Notes under the pieces: generated by a model
Seen by the model: the letters and a program-made list of their open reading frames with translations, nothing else
Told to the model about the DNA's origin: nothing
Databases searched by the model: none
Position numbers and translations under genes: made by a program
Source: a bacterium
GTDB taxonomy: Bacteria > Bacteroidota > Ignavibacteria > SZUA-365
DNA length: 64,000 nucleotides
Direction: 5' to 3'
Assembly: GCA_020444325.1 (NCBI GenBank)
Contig: JAHLLD010000002.1
Span: forward strand, 1-64,000
Shown: positions 9,121 to 19,571 of the stretch, in pieces
How positions within the stretch are numbered: the first letter of the stretch is position 1
Layout of the letters: every line of letters starts with the position of its first letter

Positions 9121-9370
9121 CGAGGATGGATATGAGTAATGTAGAAATCTAGGCCAAAATACAGAGTCTGCGCTCCAGTTGCAACCAGATGCAACGTGCT
9201 GGAAGTGCCTGCTTATATGCGTGAAAACGCGATGTGGTTCCCTGCCCGCTGATGGACTGCCACCGACTGCATACCGGGCTGCATGCAGGTTGTCGGCCCG
9301 GTGTTGACCCTGTCCGGCCGATTTCCCATTTTATAATCTGCAATTCCCGCTATCTACATGGAGGTTATGC

Positions 9371-10735
9371 ATGCCGTTTGCATCCGTCAATCCGGCGACC
9401 GGTGAAATTCTCGAACATATCGATGCCGATGCGCCTGAGCGTGTCTCGCAGAAGCTCGCACTTGCTGAGGAGCGATTCGCCGCGTGGCGGAAGGTTCCGA
9501 TGGAGGAACGCACGCGGCACATGCTGGCAGCTGCCGCGGAATTGCGTGAGCGTGCCGATGTATACGCGCGCGCCATGACCATGGAAATGGGCAAGCCGAT
9601 TACACAGGCGCGCAGCGAGGTCGAGAAGTGCGCCTGGGTCTGTGAGTATTACGCCGAGGAGGCCGCGGGTATGCTGGAAATCGAATACATCGATTCGGAT
9701 GCGGGGAAAAGCTATGTGCGCTTCGATCCTCTCGGACCCGTACTCGCCGTCATGCCCTGGAATTTCCCGTTCTGGCAGGTGTTCCGTTTCGCCGCTCCCG
9801 CCCTCATGGCTGGCAATACCGGTCTCCTCAAGCACGCTTCGAATGTGCCCCGCTGTGCATTACTGATCGAAGAGGTGTTCAAACGTGCGGGCTTCCCGGA
9901 AGGATGCTTTCAGACGCTGATGATCTCCTCTTCCGAGGTCGACGATGTGTTGCGCCGGCCTGAAGTGCGGGCGGCCACACTCACCGGCTCCGAGCATGCC
10001 GGGGGGAAGGTCGCACAGACGGCAGGCGGCGATATCAAGAAGACGGTGTTGGAACTGGGCGGAAGCGATCCGTTCATCGTCCTCGACGACGCAGATGTGG
10101 AGCAGGCCGCACGCACCGGCGCGACGGCGCGCATGATCAATACCGGGCAAAGCTGCATCGCCGCGAAACGCTTCATCATCGTCGAATCGGTGCGTGAGCG
10201 TTTTACCGAAGCGTTCGTACAGGCGCTGAAGGAAATGAAGGTGGGGGATCCGATGGAGGATGATACCGAGGTCGGTGCCATGGCCAGGGAAGATCTGCTG
10301 CGTGAACTCGATGCGCAGGTCAGGGCCAGTGTCGACGCGGGAGCGCAGCTGCTGCTGGGTGGTGGGCGAATGGACATGAAAGGTGTATTCTATGCACCCA
10401 CCGTGGTGACCGATGTGCGCAAGGGGATGCCGATGTATGAGGAAGAAACCTTCGGTCCGGCTGCGGCCATTATCGTCGTGAAGGATGAACAGGAAGCGAT
10501 CACTGTGGCAAATGATTCGGATTTCGGTCTCGGAGCCAGTGTGTGGACGAAAGATGCGCAGCGCGCGGAAGCTCTGCTGCCGCATATCGACGCCGGCGCC
10601 GTGTTTGTGAACGGACTCGTCAAATCCGATCCCCGGCTTCCCTTCGGGGGCGTCAAGCGCTCGGGCTATGGCCGGGAACTGTCACATTACGGTATAAAGG
10701 AATTCGTAAATGTTAAAACAGTCTGGATCGCATGA
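9371..10735 (+). CDS. NAD(P)-dependent aldehyde dehydrogenase, succinate-semialdehyde-dehydrogenase-like
   Basis: 454 residues, the normal length for the short succinate-semialdehyde dehydrogenase-type aldehyde dehydrogenases. The catalytic Cys is C262 in NTGQSCIAAKRF and the general base is E228 in VLELGGSDPF. The nucleotide-binding and oxyanion region MPWNFPFWQVFRFAAPALMAGN and the C-terminal LPFGGVKRSGYGRELSHYGIKEF are all present. It oxidises an aldehyde to the acid in the cytoplasm; succinate semialdehyde is the best guess from family likeness. The ATG at 9371 follows GGAGG at 9360-9364. Its stop overlaps the start of the next gene by four bases (ATGA), so the two are translationally coupled. 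Confidence 0.92.
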   Translation: MPFASVNPATGEILEHIDADAPERVSQKLALAEERFAAWRKVPMEERTRHMLAAAAELRERADVYARAMTMEMGKPITQARSEVEKCAWVCEYYAEEAAGMLEIEYIDSDAGKSYVRFDPLGPVLAVMPWNFPFWQVFRFAAPALMAGNTGLLKHASNVPRCALLIEEVFKRAGFPEGCFQTLMISSSEVDDVLRRPEVRAATLTGSEHAGGKVAQTAGGDIKKTVLELGGSDPFIVLDDADVEQAARTGATARMINTGQSCIAAKRFIIVESVRERFTEAFVQALKEMKVGDPMEDDTEVGAMAREDLLRELDAQVRASVDAGAQLLLGGGRMDMKGVFYAPTVVTDVRKGMPMYEEETFGPAAAIIVVKDEQEAITVANDSDFGLGASVWTKDAQRAEALLPHIDAGAVFVNGLVKSDPRLPFGGVKRSGYGRELSHYGIKEFVNVKTVWIA

Positions 10736-11952
10736 TGAAACATCTGATACTGCTCCTGTCCGTGCTGCTGCTGACATCGTGCGGGAGCGAGAAAACGCAG
10801 ACAGAGACAGCGACGGAAATCGCACTGGTAGAAAGTACGCCGGTGGAAACCCCTCTCGGACTCGATGCTTTCAAGAGTACACGCAGTACCTGGCTGGATA
10901 TGATCGGCGCTGCGGAGAAAAGCCTGGATATCGCACAGTTCTATTTCGCCAACATGGAGGGCGAGGCTCTTGATGGTGTCATCGAAGCCGTTCTTGCCGC
11001 CGCGAAGCGTGGTGTGCGCGTACGCGTGCTCGCGGAGAAAAAATTCTATGACCTGTACCCCGAGACCGTTGATATTTTTCGCAGGGAAAACGGTATCACC
11101 GTCCATATTTATGATATTTCCGGCATCAACGGACGAGGCGTGCTGCACGCAAAATATTTCGTGGTCGACGACAAATCCGTATTCGTCGGGAGTCAGAACT
11201 GGGACTGGCGTTCCCTGACACAGATCAACGAACTTGGCGTTGCGATCACCGACATCGCCATCGCGACGGCCTTCACCACGGTGTTCAATTTCGACTGGCA
11301 GCTCGCCGAAAACCGGGGACTGGAGGAAGCGAGCAGAAGCGCCGGCCGCATTACCGGGAAATTCCCGGTCGTTATAGAGGATGACCTCGGGAGGCACGAG
11401 ATCACCCCGGTGTTCAGTCCGCGCGATCTTCTCCCGATGGGGGCGGAGTGGGACGAAACAGCAATTAAAAAACTGATTGCAGGGGCGCAGGACAGTATCA
11501 GTATCCAGGTCCTGAGCTATCACAGTTATCCACCCATTGGAGATGTGCTGCTTGCCGCTGCTGAGCGCGGTGTGCAGGTGCACATGCTGGTGTCGGACTG
11601 GTCGCTTCATCCAGACCAGCAGGAGGATCTCAAATATCTGCAGGGAATTCCGAACATCTCGGTGCGCTTCACCGCCATCCCTGATGCAAGCGGTGGTTTC
11701 ATTTCCTACGCCCGGGTCGAGCATTGCAAGTACATCCTTGTCGACACCGACCGTGCGTGGATCGGAACCAGCAACTGGTCACGCGATTATTTCCACTCTT
11801 CGCGGAACGCCGGGATCATCCTCCGTTCGGCGGGACTCGTCGGGTTGCTTCATGAAAAATTCCAGCAGAGCTGGAACGGCCCGTACGCGCAGGATCTGGA
11901 TCCCGCGAAAAAATACGAGGTGCGCAAAAACGATGATGGGAGCGGAACGTGA
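10732..11952 (+). CDS. Phospholipase-D-fold lipoprotein
   Basis: 406 residues. The N terminus is a lipoprotein signal (HLILLLSVLLLTSCGSEK, lipobox Cys near residue 17). Two complete HKD motifs of the PLD superfamily follow: H139-A-K-Y-F-V-V-D with GSQNWDWRS, and H331-C-K-Y-I-L-V-D with GTSNWSRD. The superfamily cleaves or transfers phosphodiester bonds, as in phospholipases, cardiolipin synthases and nucleases; as a lipoprotein it should act in the periplasm or on the outer membrane. The start overlaps the aldehyde dehydrogenase stop (ATGA) and its own stop overlaps the next gene (GTGA). An ATG three bases later (10735) is an alternative start. Confidence 0.88.
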   Translation: MMKHLILLLSVLLLTSCGSEKTQTETATEIALVESTPVETPLGLDAFKSTRSTWLDMIGAAEKSLDIAQFYFANMEGEALDGVIEAVLAAAKRGVRVRVLAEKKFYDLYPETVDIFRRENGITVHIYDISGINGRGVLHAKYFVVDDKSVFVGSQNWDWRSLTQINELGVAITDIAIATAFTTVFNFDWQLAENRGLEEASRSAGRITGKFPVVIEDDLGRHEITPVFSPRDLLPMGAEWDETAIKKLIAGAQDSISIQVLSYHSYPPIGDVLLAAAERGVQVHMLVSDWSLHPDQQEDLKYLQGIPNISVRFTAIPDASGGFISYARVEHCKYILVDTDRAWIGTSNWSRDYFHSSRNAGIILRSAGLVGLLHEKFQQSWNGPYAQDLDPAKKYEVRKNDDGSGT

Positions 11953-12497
11953 CAACGGTCGTGCGCAAGGGCGGTAAGGTAGATATCCCTCCGGGAGATG
12001 AATCGTCAGGTCGTTCCGGGCAGAAAATTACAGACGAGGAGCAGGCACGCAGAACACGCTTCTGGGCACGTGTGTTTGCCATTACCATGATTGCGACGCT
12101 CCCTGTGACCGCAATCGCACTCTGGCTTCTGACCTACCTGCCGCTCTGGCCGCATGACCTCGATGTGCATGGCCTGATTGCGATCTCCGTCGGTATCGTC
12201 GGTGTGCTCGTGTTCTTCATTTTCCTGTACAAGTTCCAGATGCTCGCGACGCTCACTCGCCGCAGACGTATCGTTGCGCTCATCCTTCATGCGTGCGTCG
12301 TTCTGCTGCTCTTCCTGCTCCTGATATGGGGAGGATATGACAGTCCATGGCGCGACCATGCATTCTGGGGCACCTTCAATCTGCAGGAAGCCGTCAAGCC
12401 GTGGGTTATTGCCGTCCTTGTCATCGGAACGCTGACCATGCTCGGCAGCCTGTTCGACTACGTGCGGAAAAGACTGTCCGGCGAGCTATGCGATTGA
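11949..12497 (+). CDS. Four-helix membrane protein of unknown function
   Basis: 182 residues. A hydrophilic N-terminal 40 residues precede four predicted membrane segments: FAITMIATLPVTAIALWLL, LIAISVGIVGVLVFFIFLY, VALILHACVVLLLFLLLIW and WVIAVLVIGTLTMLGSLF. I do not recognise a family. The GTG start overlaps the stop of the PLD lipoprotein gene by four bases, so it is translationally coupled and probably functions with it. No better ATG is available before the first helix. Confidence 0.75.
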   Translation: MTTVVRKGGKVDIPPGDESSGRSGQKITDEEQARRTRFWARVFAITMIATLPVTAIALWLLTYLPLWPHDLDVHGLIAISVGIVGVLVFFIFLYKFQMLATLTRRRRIVALILHACVVLLLFLLLIWGGYDSPWRDHAFWGTFNLQEAVKPWVIAVLVIGTLTMLGSLFDYVRKRLSGELCD

Positions 12498-12544
12498 CGG
12501 AAGGGACTGCGGAGACATGTCAGGCGGCCGCTTCACCGGCTGCC

Positions 12545-13636
12545 TCAGGGGAGAGCAGTACGAATTTCTTCAATGGTACGAACGGCGGCCATGCCGTCGC
12601 CGAACAGCGTTACTGCGCTTTCGGTCGGCAGTGGCAGCTCGAGCGCTTCGCGAATGCGCTGGGGATCGCTGCCCGTAATTGTACACCACCCGCTCTCGCA
12701 GAGCTGATGCCAGGCGGTCGCATCGTCGAGACAGATGCTCGGGACGCCGCTGAAGCATGCCTCACGCGTCAATCCGCCGGAATCGGTGAGCACGTGGCGG
12801 GCGCCACGCAGCAGCGCGAGCAGTTCGTGATGAGCGAGCGGAGGGAGCAGATGCAGCGAGCCTTGTGAGGAGGAAATGCCCGCTTCTTTCAGACGGACTT
12901 CGGTGCGGGGATGCAGTGGCAGGAATACGGGCAGGGGGAGGTCGGTGAGGGTATCGATCAGTGAAGTCAGTCTTGCCGGGTTGTCTGTATTGATAGCCCT
13001 GTGTACGGTGCTGAGCGCGTATTCACCGGACGGAAGCGCGTATTTCTGGCGGAGCGACTGCAGTGCGGGCAGGTCGGTGATCGCCCGGAGATAGAGGTCG
13101 AACATGATATCGCCGGTGAAAACGGCGTCTCCTCCGGCCAGCTCCGCGTCGAGATTGTCCACGGCTTCTTCCGTCGCGCAGAGCAGTAACGAGGAGAGAT
13201 GGTCGACCGTCACGCGATTGCCCTCCTCCGGCGCCGAAGCGGGATGGATGCGCGACCCATGCATGTCACGGCTGCGCTCCCCGGCCTCCACGTGAATGAG
13301 TGGGAGGGAAAGGCGCGTGGCCGCGAGTGCGGCGGCCAGTGTACTGTCGGTGTCACCGAAACAGAGCACGGCATCGGGACGGTATTTCCGCATCAGCGGA
13401 TCGAGCTGGGTAAGCAACGACGCGAGCCGTTTGCTGCCGTCCATTCCCCCGGCGTCAAGTGTCGCGGCGGGACGCGGCAACGCGTATTCCCGGATGAATT
13501 GCTCCGAGAGTGCGGTGTCGTAATGCTGCCCGGTGTCAAGCAGCACATTGTTGAACGGGAGAGGATCATGCGCAGCGATGGCCGCGAATTTCAGGTATTG
13601 CGGCCTTGTGCCGATAACGGTTAGAAGTGTGGACAT
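12545..13636 (-). CDS. wecB: UDP-N-acetylglucosamine 2-epimerase (non-hydrolysing)
   Basis: 363 residues, the usual family length. Family motifs are in order: TVIGTRPQYLK at the N terminus, LLDTGQHYD, VLCFGDTDSTLAAALAA, IHVEAGERSRDM, LSTVHRAINTD, PLHPRTE and LTDSGGLTREACFSGVPSI. The enzyme interconverts UDP-GlcNAc and UDP-ManNAc and supplies ManNAc for surface polysaccharide. One deviation is GERSRDM where many members have AGLRS. It is the last gene of a minus-strand run (peptidase, glycosyltransferase, purD, small protein, wecB), 12 bases after the previous stop. The neighbouring glycosyltransferase supports a role in cell-surface glycan synthesis. Confidence 0.9.
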   Translation of the reverse strand: MSTLLTVIGTRPQYLKFAAIAAHDPLPFNNVLLDTGQHYDTALSEQFIREYALPRPAATLDAGGMDGSKRLASLLTQLDPLMRKYRPDAVLCFGDTDSTLAAALAATRLSLPLIHVEAGERSRDMHGSRIHPASAPEEGNRVTVDHLSSLLLCATEEAVDNLDAELAGGDAVFTGDIMFDLYLRAITDLPALQSLRQKYALPSGEYALSTVHRAINTDNPARLTSLIDTLTDLPLPVFLPLHPRTEVRLKEAGISSSQGSLHLLPPLAHHELLALLRGARHVLTDSGGLTREACFSGVPSICLDDATAWHQLCESGWCTITGSDPQRIREALELPLPTESAVTLFGDGMAAVRTIEEIRTALP

Positions 13637-13648
13637 ACGCGCTGGGTG

Positions 13649-14035
13649 TCAGAGATGAAAACACACGGAGGTCAGTTCCGCATTGACAGCAGCCTGCCGG
13701 CCCTGGATGAGACCGAGGGGACGCACAATCTCCACCATTTCATTGAGACTTCCGTCAAAACGGTATTTCTCCCGGAACTCTTCACGCGGATAAATCACCC
13801 ATATCACGCCTTCAGGATCGATGGCGGGTTTGAGGCGGCGGGCTTTCTGCTTCCACTCGGCTGCGGATGTCGGCGCCACGAAGGCGATATCGCACACCCC
13901 CTGCATAACGAGTTTGTTGTCCTCACAGAGCGGAACGATGATGTCGCGCAGATATTCCGGTTCGCGATCGATGCGGATTTTCAGCCAGGGGATGATGCCC
14001 CATTTTTCGCCGAGGGTTTTTTGTGTTCTGCTCAT
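13649..14035 (-). CDS. Small protein, possibly DUF3052-like
   Basis: 128 residues, cytoplasmic, without signal or membrane segment. The pattern DIAFVAPTSAAEWKQKARRL followed by KPAIDPEGVIWVIYPRE resembles the DUF3052 family, where a predicted alpha/beta fold carries an RAELE-like helix and a GxLWVxWP strand. I assign this with low certainty. It sits 14 bases after purD and 12 bases before wecB in an apparent operon. The N-terminal LGEKWGIIPWLKIRIDREPE has no motif I recognise. No function is proposed. Confidence 0.7.
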   Translation of the reverse strand: MSRTQKTLGEKWGIIPWLKIRIDREPEYLRDIIVPLCEDNKLVMQGVCDIAFVAPTSAAEWKQKARRLKPAIDPEGVIWVIYPREEFREKYRFDGSLNEMVEIVRPLGLIQGRQAAVNAELTSVCFHL

Positions 14036-14049
14036 GGTATTTGCGGATG

Positions 14050-15348
14050 CTATTCGTCGTCCGTGGATGGAAGTGCCTTTTTACCGATATCGGTGCGGTA
14101 ATACGCACCGTCAAAACGAATGCGATTCACCGCATTGTAGGCGAGCCGGATGCTTGCCGCGAAATCCCTGTCCTCTCCGAGAGCGGTCACCCCGAGCACG
14201 CGTCCGCCTGCTGTGACGACACGGCTGCCATCTTCCCTGGTGCCCGCATGAAACACGATCACACCCTCACGGTTCTCATCAATGCTGTCGAGTCCGGAAA
14301 TGGTTTTTCCCGTTGCGTAGGCATCGGGATATCCGCTGGACGCCATCACCACGCATACGGCATTCGCGTCATGCAGCGGAAGCCGGCTGAGTTCCAGCTT
14401 GCTGTCAGCGATCGCGCCGAGAAGGTCAGCCAGATCGTAATCGATGAGAGGGAGAACCACCTGTGTTTCGGGATCGCCGAAACGGCAATTGTATTCAAGT
14501 ACTTTTGGCCCGTCTTCCGTCAGCATCAATCCCACGAACAACACCCCGGCATAAGGCACGCCATCAGCGCGCATGCCGTCGATCGTCGGTTTGACGATAC
14601 GAATCTTTATGTCGGCCAGCAGCTCACTCGGGACATGTGGAGTAGGTGCGAATGCGCCCATCCCGCCGGTGTTCTTACCAAGATCGTTATCGAGAATGCG
14701 TTTGTGGTCCTGCGCCGGAGCCAGGGTGACAAAGCGTGAACCGTCGGTGAGCGCAAAAACGGAAGCTTCGACGCCGGTCAGGAATTCCTCGACGACCAGT
14801 GTCGTGCCGGCCTCACCGAAGGCACCGCCCTCGATCATCTCCTTCGCGCTGTGCAGCGCGTCTTTCTCGGATTCCGCGATAATGACGCCTTTCCCGGCAG
14901 CGAGTCCGTCTGCTTTCAGAACCAGCGGATATTTGGAACTGTGGAGGTACTCGAACAATGCTTCACTTTCGTCACTGGTGAACACACGGTATTCCGCTGT
15001 GGGGATGCGGTGCCGTTTCATGAAGTCCTTCGCGAACGCCTTGCTGGTCTCGAGCTGTGCCGCCTTGCGGGTGGGACCGAAGATGCGCAGCCCTTCATCC
15101 TTGAAGCGGTCGACGATCCCTTCGGCCAACGGTGCCTCAGGGCCGACGACGGTGAGGTCGATGTGTTCTTTTTTCGCAAATGCAAGGAGGGCGTCGATAT
15201 CTGTGGGCTTGATGTTGACATTGTGTCCCAGTCGCGCCGTTCCGGCATTCCCGGGAGCGCAATACAGGGCGTCGACGTTCCTGCTGTGATTGAGTTTCCA
15301 GCAGATGGCGTGTTCACGGCCGCCGTTGCCAATGACAAGAATTTTCAT
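14050..15348 (-). CDS. purD: Phosphoribosylamine--glycine ligase
   Basis: 432 residues, full length. It starts with the family signature MKILVIGNGGREHAICWKL and includes the ATP-grasp elements PLVLKADGLAAGKGV, TLVVEEFLTGVEASVFALTDG, PAQDHKRILDNDLGKNTGGMGAFAP and EYNCRFGDPETQVVLP. It carries out the second step of purine synthesis: 5-phosphoribosylamine plus glycine plus ATP gives GAR. Its start overlaps the glycosyltransferase stop by four bases (ATGA), which puts a purine gene inside a mixed surface-glycan and peptidase operon. No other pur gene is in the window. Confidence 0.97.
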   Translation of the reverse strand: MKILVIGNGGREHAICWKLNHSRNVDALYCAPGNAGTARLGHNVNIKPTDIDALLAFAKKEHIDLTVVGPEAPLAEGIVDRFKDEGLRIFGPTRKAAQLETSKAFAKDFMKRHRIPTAEYRVFTSDESEALFEYLHSSKYPLVLKADGLAAGKGVIIAESEKDALHSAKEMIEGGAFGEAGTTLVVEEFLTGVEASVFALTDGSRFVTLAPAQDHKRILDNDLGKNTGGMGAFAPTPHVPSELLADIKIRIVKPTIDGMRADGVPYAGVLFVGLMLTEDGPKVLEYNCRFGDPETQVVLPLIDYDLADLLGAIADSKLELSRLPLHDANAVCVVMASSGYPDAYATGKTISGLDSIDENREGVIVFHAGTREDGSRVVTAGGRVLGVTALGEDRDFAASIRLAYNAVNRIRFDGAYYRTDIGKKALPSTDDE

Positions 15349-16727
15349 GCTGCATCTGAAGAAGTAGGGTGATGTTCATCATGCGCCCGCTGCCTTCCGG
15401 CTGAACGCGTACGCACGCGCGTACCATGTGGGTCCGCCTCGAGAAGAGACGCGAACATCGTTGCAAGCCGGCCGGTCAATGATTTGCGGTCGAATTGCTC
15501 AACATAGTCATACGCTGGAGCGGGCAAATTATCATTTTTATACAGTGCATACAAGGCGAGTATCTGATCTGTAATGGTCTTCCTGTCCTCAGGAAACGCA
15601 AAGAACGCCGCGCCGCTTTTCTGCAGCACCTGCCGGGCCGCTCCCTCCGGAACGCAGGCGAGAACGGGCTTGCGAGCGCCGAGATATTCATAGAGTTTCC
15701 CAGTCGACATCATCTCTTCGCCCCGTCCGCTGCCGATGATCAGCCACAGCACATCGGCATCGACCAGGTGCTGTATGGTTTCACGATGCGGGAGATAGCC
15801 GTGCATGAACACGGCATCATCGAGCTGCAGCTCCGCAGTGAGCCTGCGGTCTTCTTCGCGGTCCGTTCCGACAAAGTGCGCTTCAATCTTTCCGCGCAGC
15901 GCAGGCTGACGGTCAAAGGCGTCGCACAGCGCACGGAGAAAATGCTCAGGTGTCCGGTTGTAGTAGAACGTACCGGCATAGAGGAAGCGCATGGGGCCGC
16001 CGGATTTGCGCGCACGCTGCACCTGCCGGAAATCGTCCTGGTCGAATCCCTGGGAGAGAATCTGTACGTCATTGTGCGCGAGAAAGGGGTAGCCCTTCAG
16101 GATGCGCTCCTTGATGGGACGATTGATACTGATGATGGTATCGGCGCTGCGCAGGACGCGATGTTCCTTCCTGCGATGCAGTGCGCGATGGAGGGGGGTG
16201 GGATAAAAGTGCAGCGGATTTTCGAGCCAGGCGTCGCGGTAGTCAATGACGAGGGGAAGGCCGGTGCGCCGCTTGATTTCCGCACCGATGACGAAATCGG
16301 TATAGGGCGGCGCCGTCGCAAAAATCACATCGAAAGGCTGGCGCTCATGGGCTTCGAGCGCGGCTTTCACGGCATGTTTTTTCCAGCCAATCTTATTGTC
16401 GGGAATGAACAGCGCGTTGCTGAGCTTGGCGAGCAGACCGCGGGACTTTCCCGATGGCATGCGTACCACATCTTTTTTCCGCATCAGATGCAGCGGGTCG
16501 AGCGAGCGCGTTCGCAGCACTTCGATGCCGAGTCCTTCCAGCTCATCGAGCAGACTCTCGTCTTTCGCAAAATATGCTCGCTCGTCGACCGTGAGTACCG
16601 TTGGCTGCCATCCGAATGCAGGGAGGTATTTGACGAACTTCAGTGTACGCTGCACGCCGCTGAGGCCGAGCGGCGGAAAATAATAAGCGATCACCAGGAC
16701 GCGGTGTACGGTTTTCTGTTCTCTCAC
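15345..16727 (-). CDS. Glycosyltransferase, GT4-like
   Basis: 460 residues with the GT-B fold layout. The N-terminal domain has YYFPPLGLSGVQRTLKFVKYLPAFGWQPTVLT, with the GG/SGxxR loop typical of GT4 enzymes. The C-terminal domain has MRFLYAGTFYYNRTPEHFLRAL, DDAVFMHGYLPHRETIQHLVDADVL and STGKLYEYLGARKPVLA, where the E of KLYEYLG corresponds to the sugar-nucleotide Glu. It likely transfers a hexose or related sugar during surface polysaccharide or lipid glycosylation. It is coupled at both ends by four-base overlaps (with the M24 peptidase at 16724 and purD at 15348). The C-terminal 40 residues are basic and low-complexity. The acceptor is unknown. Confidence 0.88.
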   Translation of the reverse strand: MREQKTVHRVLVIAYYFPPLGLSGVQRTLKFVKYLPAFGWQPTVLTVDERAYFAKDESLLDELEGLGIEVLRTRSLDPLHLMRKKDVVRMPSGKSRGLLAKLSNALFIPDNKIGWKKHAVKAALEAHERQPFDVIFATAPPYTDFVIGAEIKRRTGLPLVIDYRDAWLENPLHFYPTPLHRALHRRKEHRVLRSADTIISINRPIKERILKGYPFLAHNDVQILSQGFDQDDFRQVQRARKSGGPMRFLYAGTFYYNRTPEHFLRALCDAFDRQPALRGKIEAHFVGTDREEDRRLTAELQLDDAVFMHGYLPHRETIQHLVDADVLWLIIGSGRGEEMMSTGKLYEYLGARKPVLACVPEGAARQVLQKSGAAFFAFPEDRKTITDQILALYALYKNDNLPAPAYDYVEQFDRKSLTGRLATMFASLLEADPHGTRVRTRSAGRQRAHDEHHPTSSDAA

Positions 16728-17854
16728 GGTTCGAGCTCCGTCAGGCCGCGGGGCAGGGAAGTCAGTGCTTCGGCGCCGCTGGAGGTGATCAGGATATCAT
16801 CCTCGATACGAACACCGCCCAGTCCGGGCACATAGATGCCAGGTTCAATCGTAATGATCATCCCGGGCTCAAGCGGCTGGCTGTTGCGCCATGAAAGCAG
16901 CGGCGCTTCATGAATTTCGAGTCCGATGCCATGTCCCAGCCCATGCTCGAAGCGGTCGCCGTACCCATTGTCGCGAATGACATTACGCACCAGCTCGTCG
17001 AGCTGATTGCAGGGGAGGCCGGGAGCCGCGGCTGCACGTCCGATCTCCTGCGCGCCGGCGACGACATCATAAATGCGGCGCATGCGGGGCGACGCTTTTC
17101 CCAGGAAAACCGTGCGTGTGATATCGCTGGCGTAGCCCTCGACGACGCATCCGAAGTCCATGAGCACCGTGTGGCCCGCGCGCAGTGCACTGCGTGAGGG
17201 TTGCCCGTGAATGAGCGACGAGCGTTTTCCGAAGAGTACTATGGGTGGAAAGCTGTCGCCGTCCGCGCCCATGCGACGCTGCCGGTAGGTGATCTCCGCC
17301 GCGATGTCAATTTCGGTCACGCCCGGTTTGAGCAGGGGGAGGATTTCGTTGTACACCATTTCACTGATGCGAATAGCCTGACGCGTGGAATGCACTTCGT
17401 CCGCATATTTGTTTTCCCGCAGCTGTTCCACTGCGTCGTGCAGAGGCAGGAGGCGCAGCGGCTTGAGCGTGCGCTTCAGGTTGCTGACGGTGGTGTAGGA
17501 GAGGTGCCCCGCTTCAAAGGCCATGCTGCGCTGCTTCCGAAGCAGTCCTTCAGAACGCAGGGCGTCGGTCATGCTGCGTCCCGCAACGATAAGGATTTGC
17601 GTCCCGCGTACTTCCCGGGCCGCCTGTTCGCGATAGCGCGGGTCGGTCAGCAGGATGCTTGAGCGTTTACGGACCAGCAGCCAGCCGTTCGAGCCCGTGA
17701 AACCGGTCAGGTAGCGTACGTGAGGAAGGTGGGTGACGAGGAAGCTGTCTGCCAGTCCCTCTCGCAGTGCATCCTGCAGAACACGCAGACTCTCACCGCG
17801 ACGCCTGTCCCCGGACGCCCGGGAAGCAGTCCTATGTGTGCTTTTTGCACCCAA
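16724..17854 (-). CDS. M24 metallopeptidase, Xaa-Pro aminopeptidase-like
   Basis: 376 residues. The N-terminal creatinase-like domain (about 25-150) has FLVTHLPHVRYLTGFTGSNGWLLV. The C-terminal pita-bread domain has the five metal ligands in HTVLMDFGCVVEGYASDITRT, GLGHGIGLEIHEAP, MIITIEPGIYV and GGVRIEDDILIT. It removes an N-terminal residue before proline in the cytoplasm. The only in-frame start that leaves the fold complete is a TTG at 17854, preceded by a spacer with no strong ribosome site, so the exact N terminus is uncertain. It is first in the minus-strand run leading to wecB and overlaps the next gene by four bases. Confidence 0.9.
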   Translation of the reverse strand: MGAKSTHRTASRASGDRRRGESLRVLQDALREGLADSFLVTHLPHVRYLTGFTGSNGWLLVRKRSSILLTDPRYREQAAREVRGTQILIVAGRSMTDALRSEGLLRKQRSMAFEAGHLSYTTVSNLKRTLKPLRLLPLHDAVEQLRENKYADEVHSTRQAIRISEMVYNEILPLLKPGVTEIDIAAEITYRQRRMGADGDSFPPIVLFGKRSSLIHGQPSRSALRAGHTVLMDFGCVVEGYASDITRTVFLGKASPRMRRIYDVVAGAQEIGRAAAAPGLPCNQLDELVRNVIRDNGYGDRFEHGLGHGIGLEIHEAPLLSWRNSQPLEPGMIITIEPGIYVPGLGGVRIEDDILITSSGAEALTSLPRGLTELEP

Positions 17855-17988
17855 GAATGTGGATAACTTCTGAAAACTTGTGGATAACGTGATGCTGGCA
17901 CGGGAAATCGGGCTAAACGGACTGTTTTGCCAGATTATTTTCCTGTGCAGAAGCCGGTCAATTCAGGAAAACTGTGAATAACCTGCGA

Positions 17989-19491
<1,503 letters not shown>

Positions 19492-19499
19492 TTACGTAT

Positions 19500-19571
19500 A
19501 TGCGTTCTGTCTCGTCAATGCGTGCTCTCACATGAATGCGTAGGGTCACGCCATTGCGTGCTGTTACGTAT
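19500..19571. repeat. 18-bp degenerate tandem repeat, four copies
   Basis: TGCGT recurs exactly every 18 bases at 19501, 19519, 19537 and 19555. The units are ATGCGTTCTGTCTCGTCA, ATGCGTGCTCTCACATGA, ATGCGTAGGGTCACGCCA and TTGCGTGCTGTTACG. It fills the 100-base spacer between guaB and the acyl-CoA dehydrogenase stop codon. It has no good hairpin and no coding value. Confidence 0.8.

Noticed and set aside
9304-9337. TTGACC and TATAAT upstream of the aldehyde dehydrogenase
   Set aside because: The spacing is 22 bases, too long for a standard promoter, so it was not listed.
15495-16835. 446-codon plus-strand open frame
   Set aside because: Antisense to a clear glycosyltransferase and a peptidase; long only because of high GC codon use.
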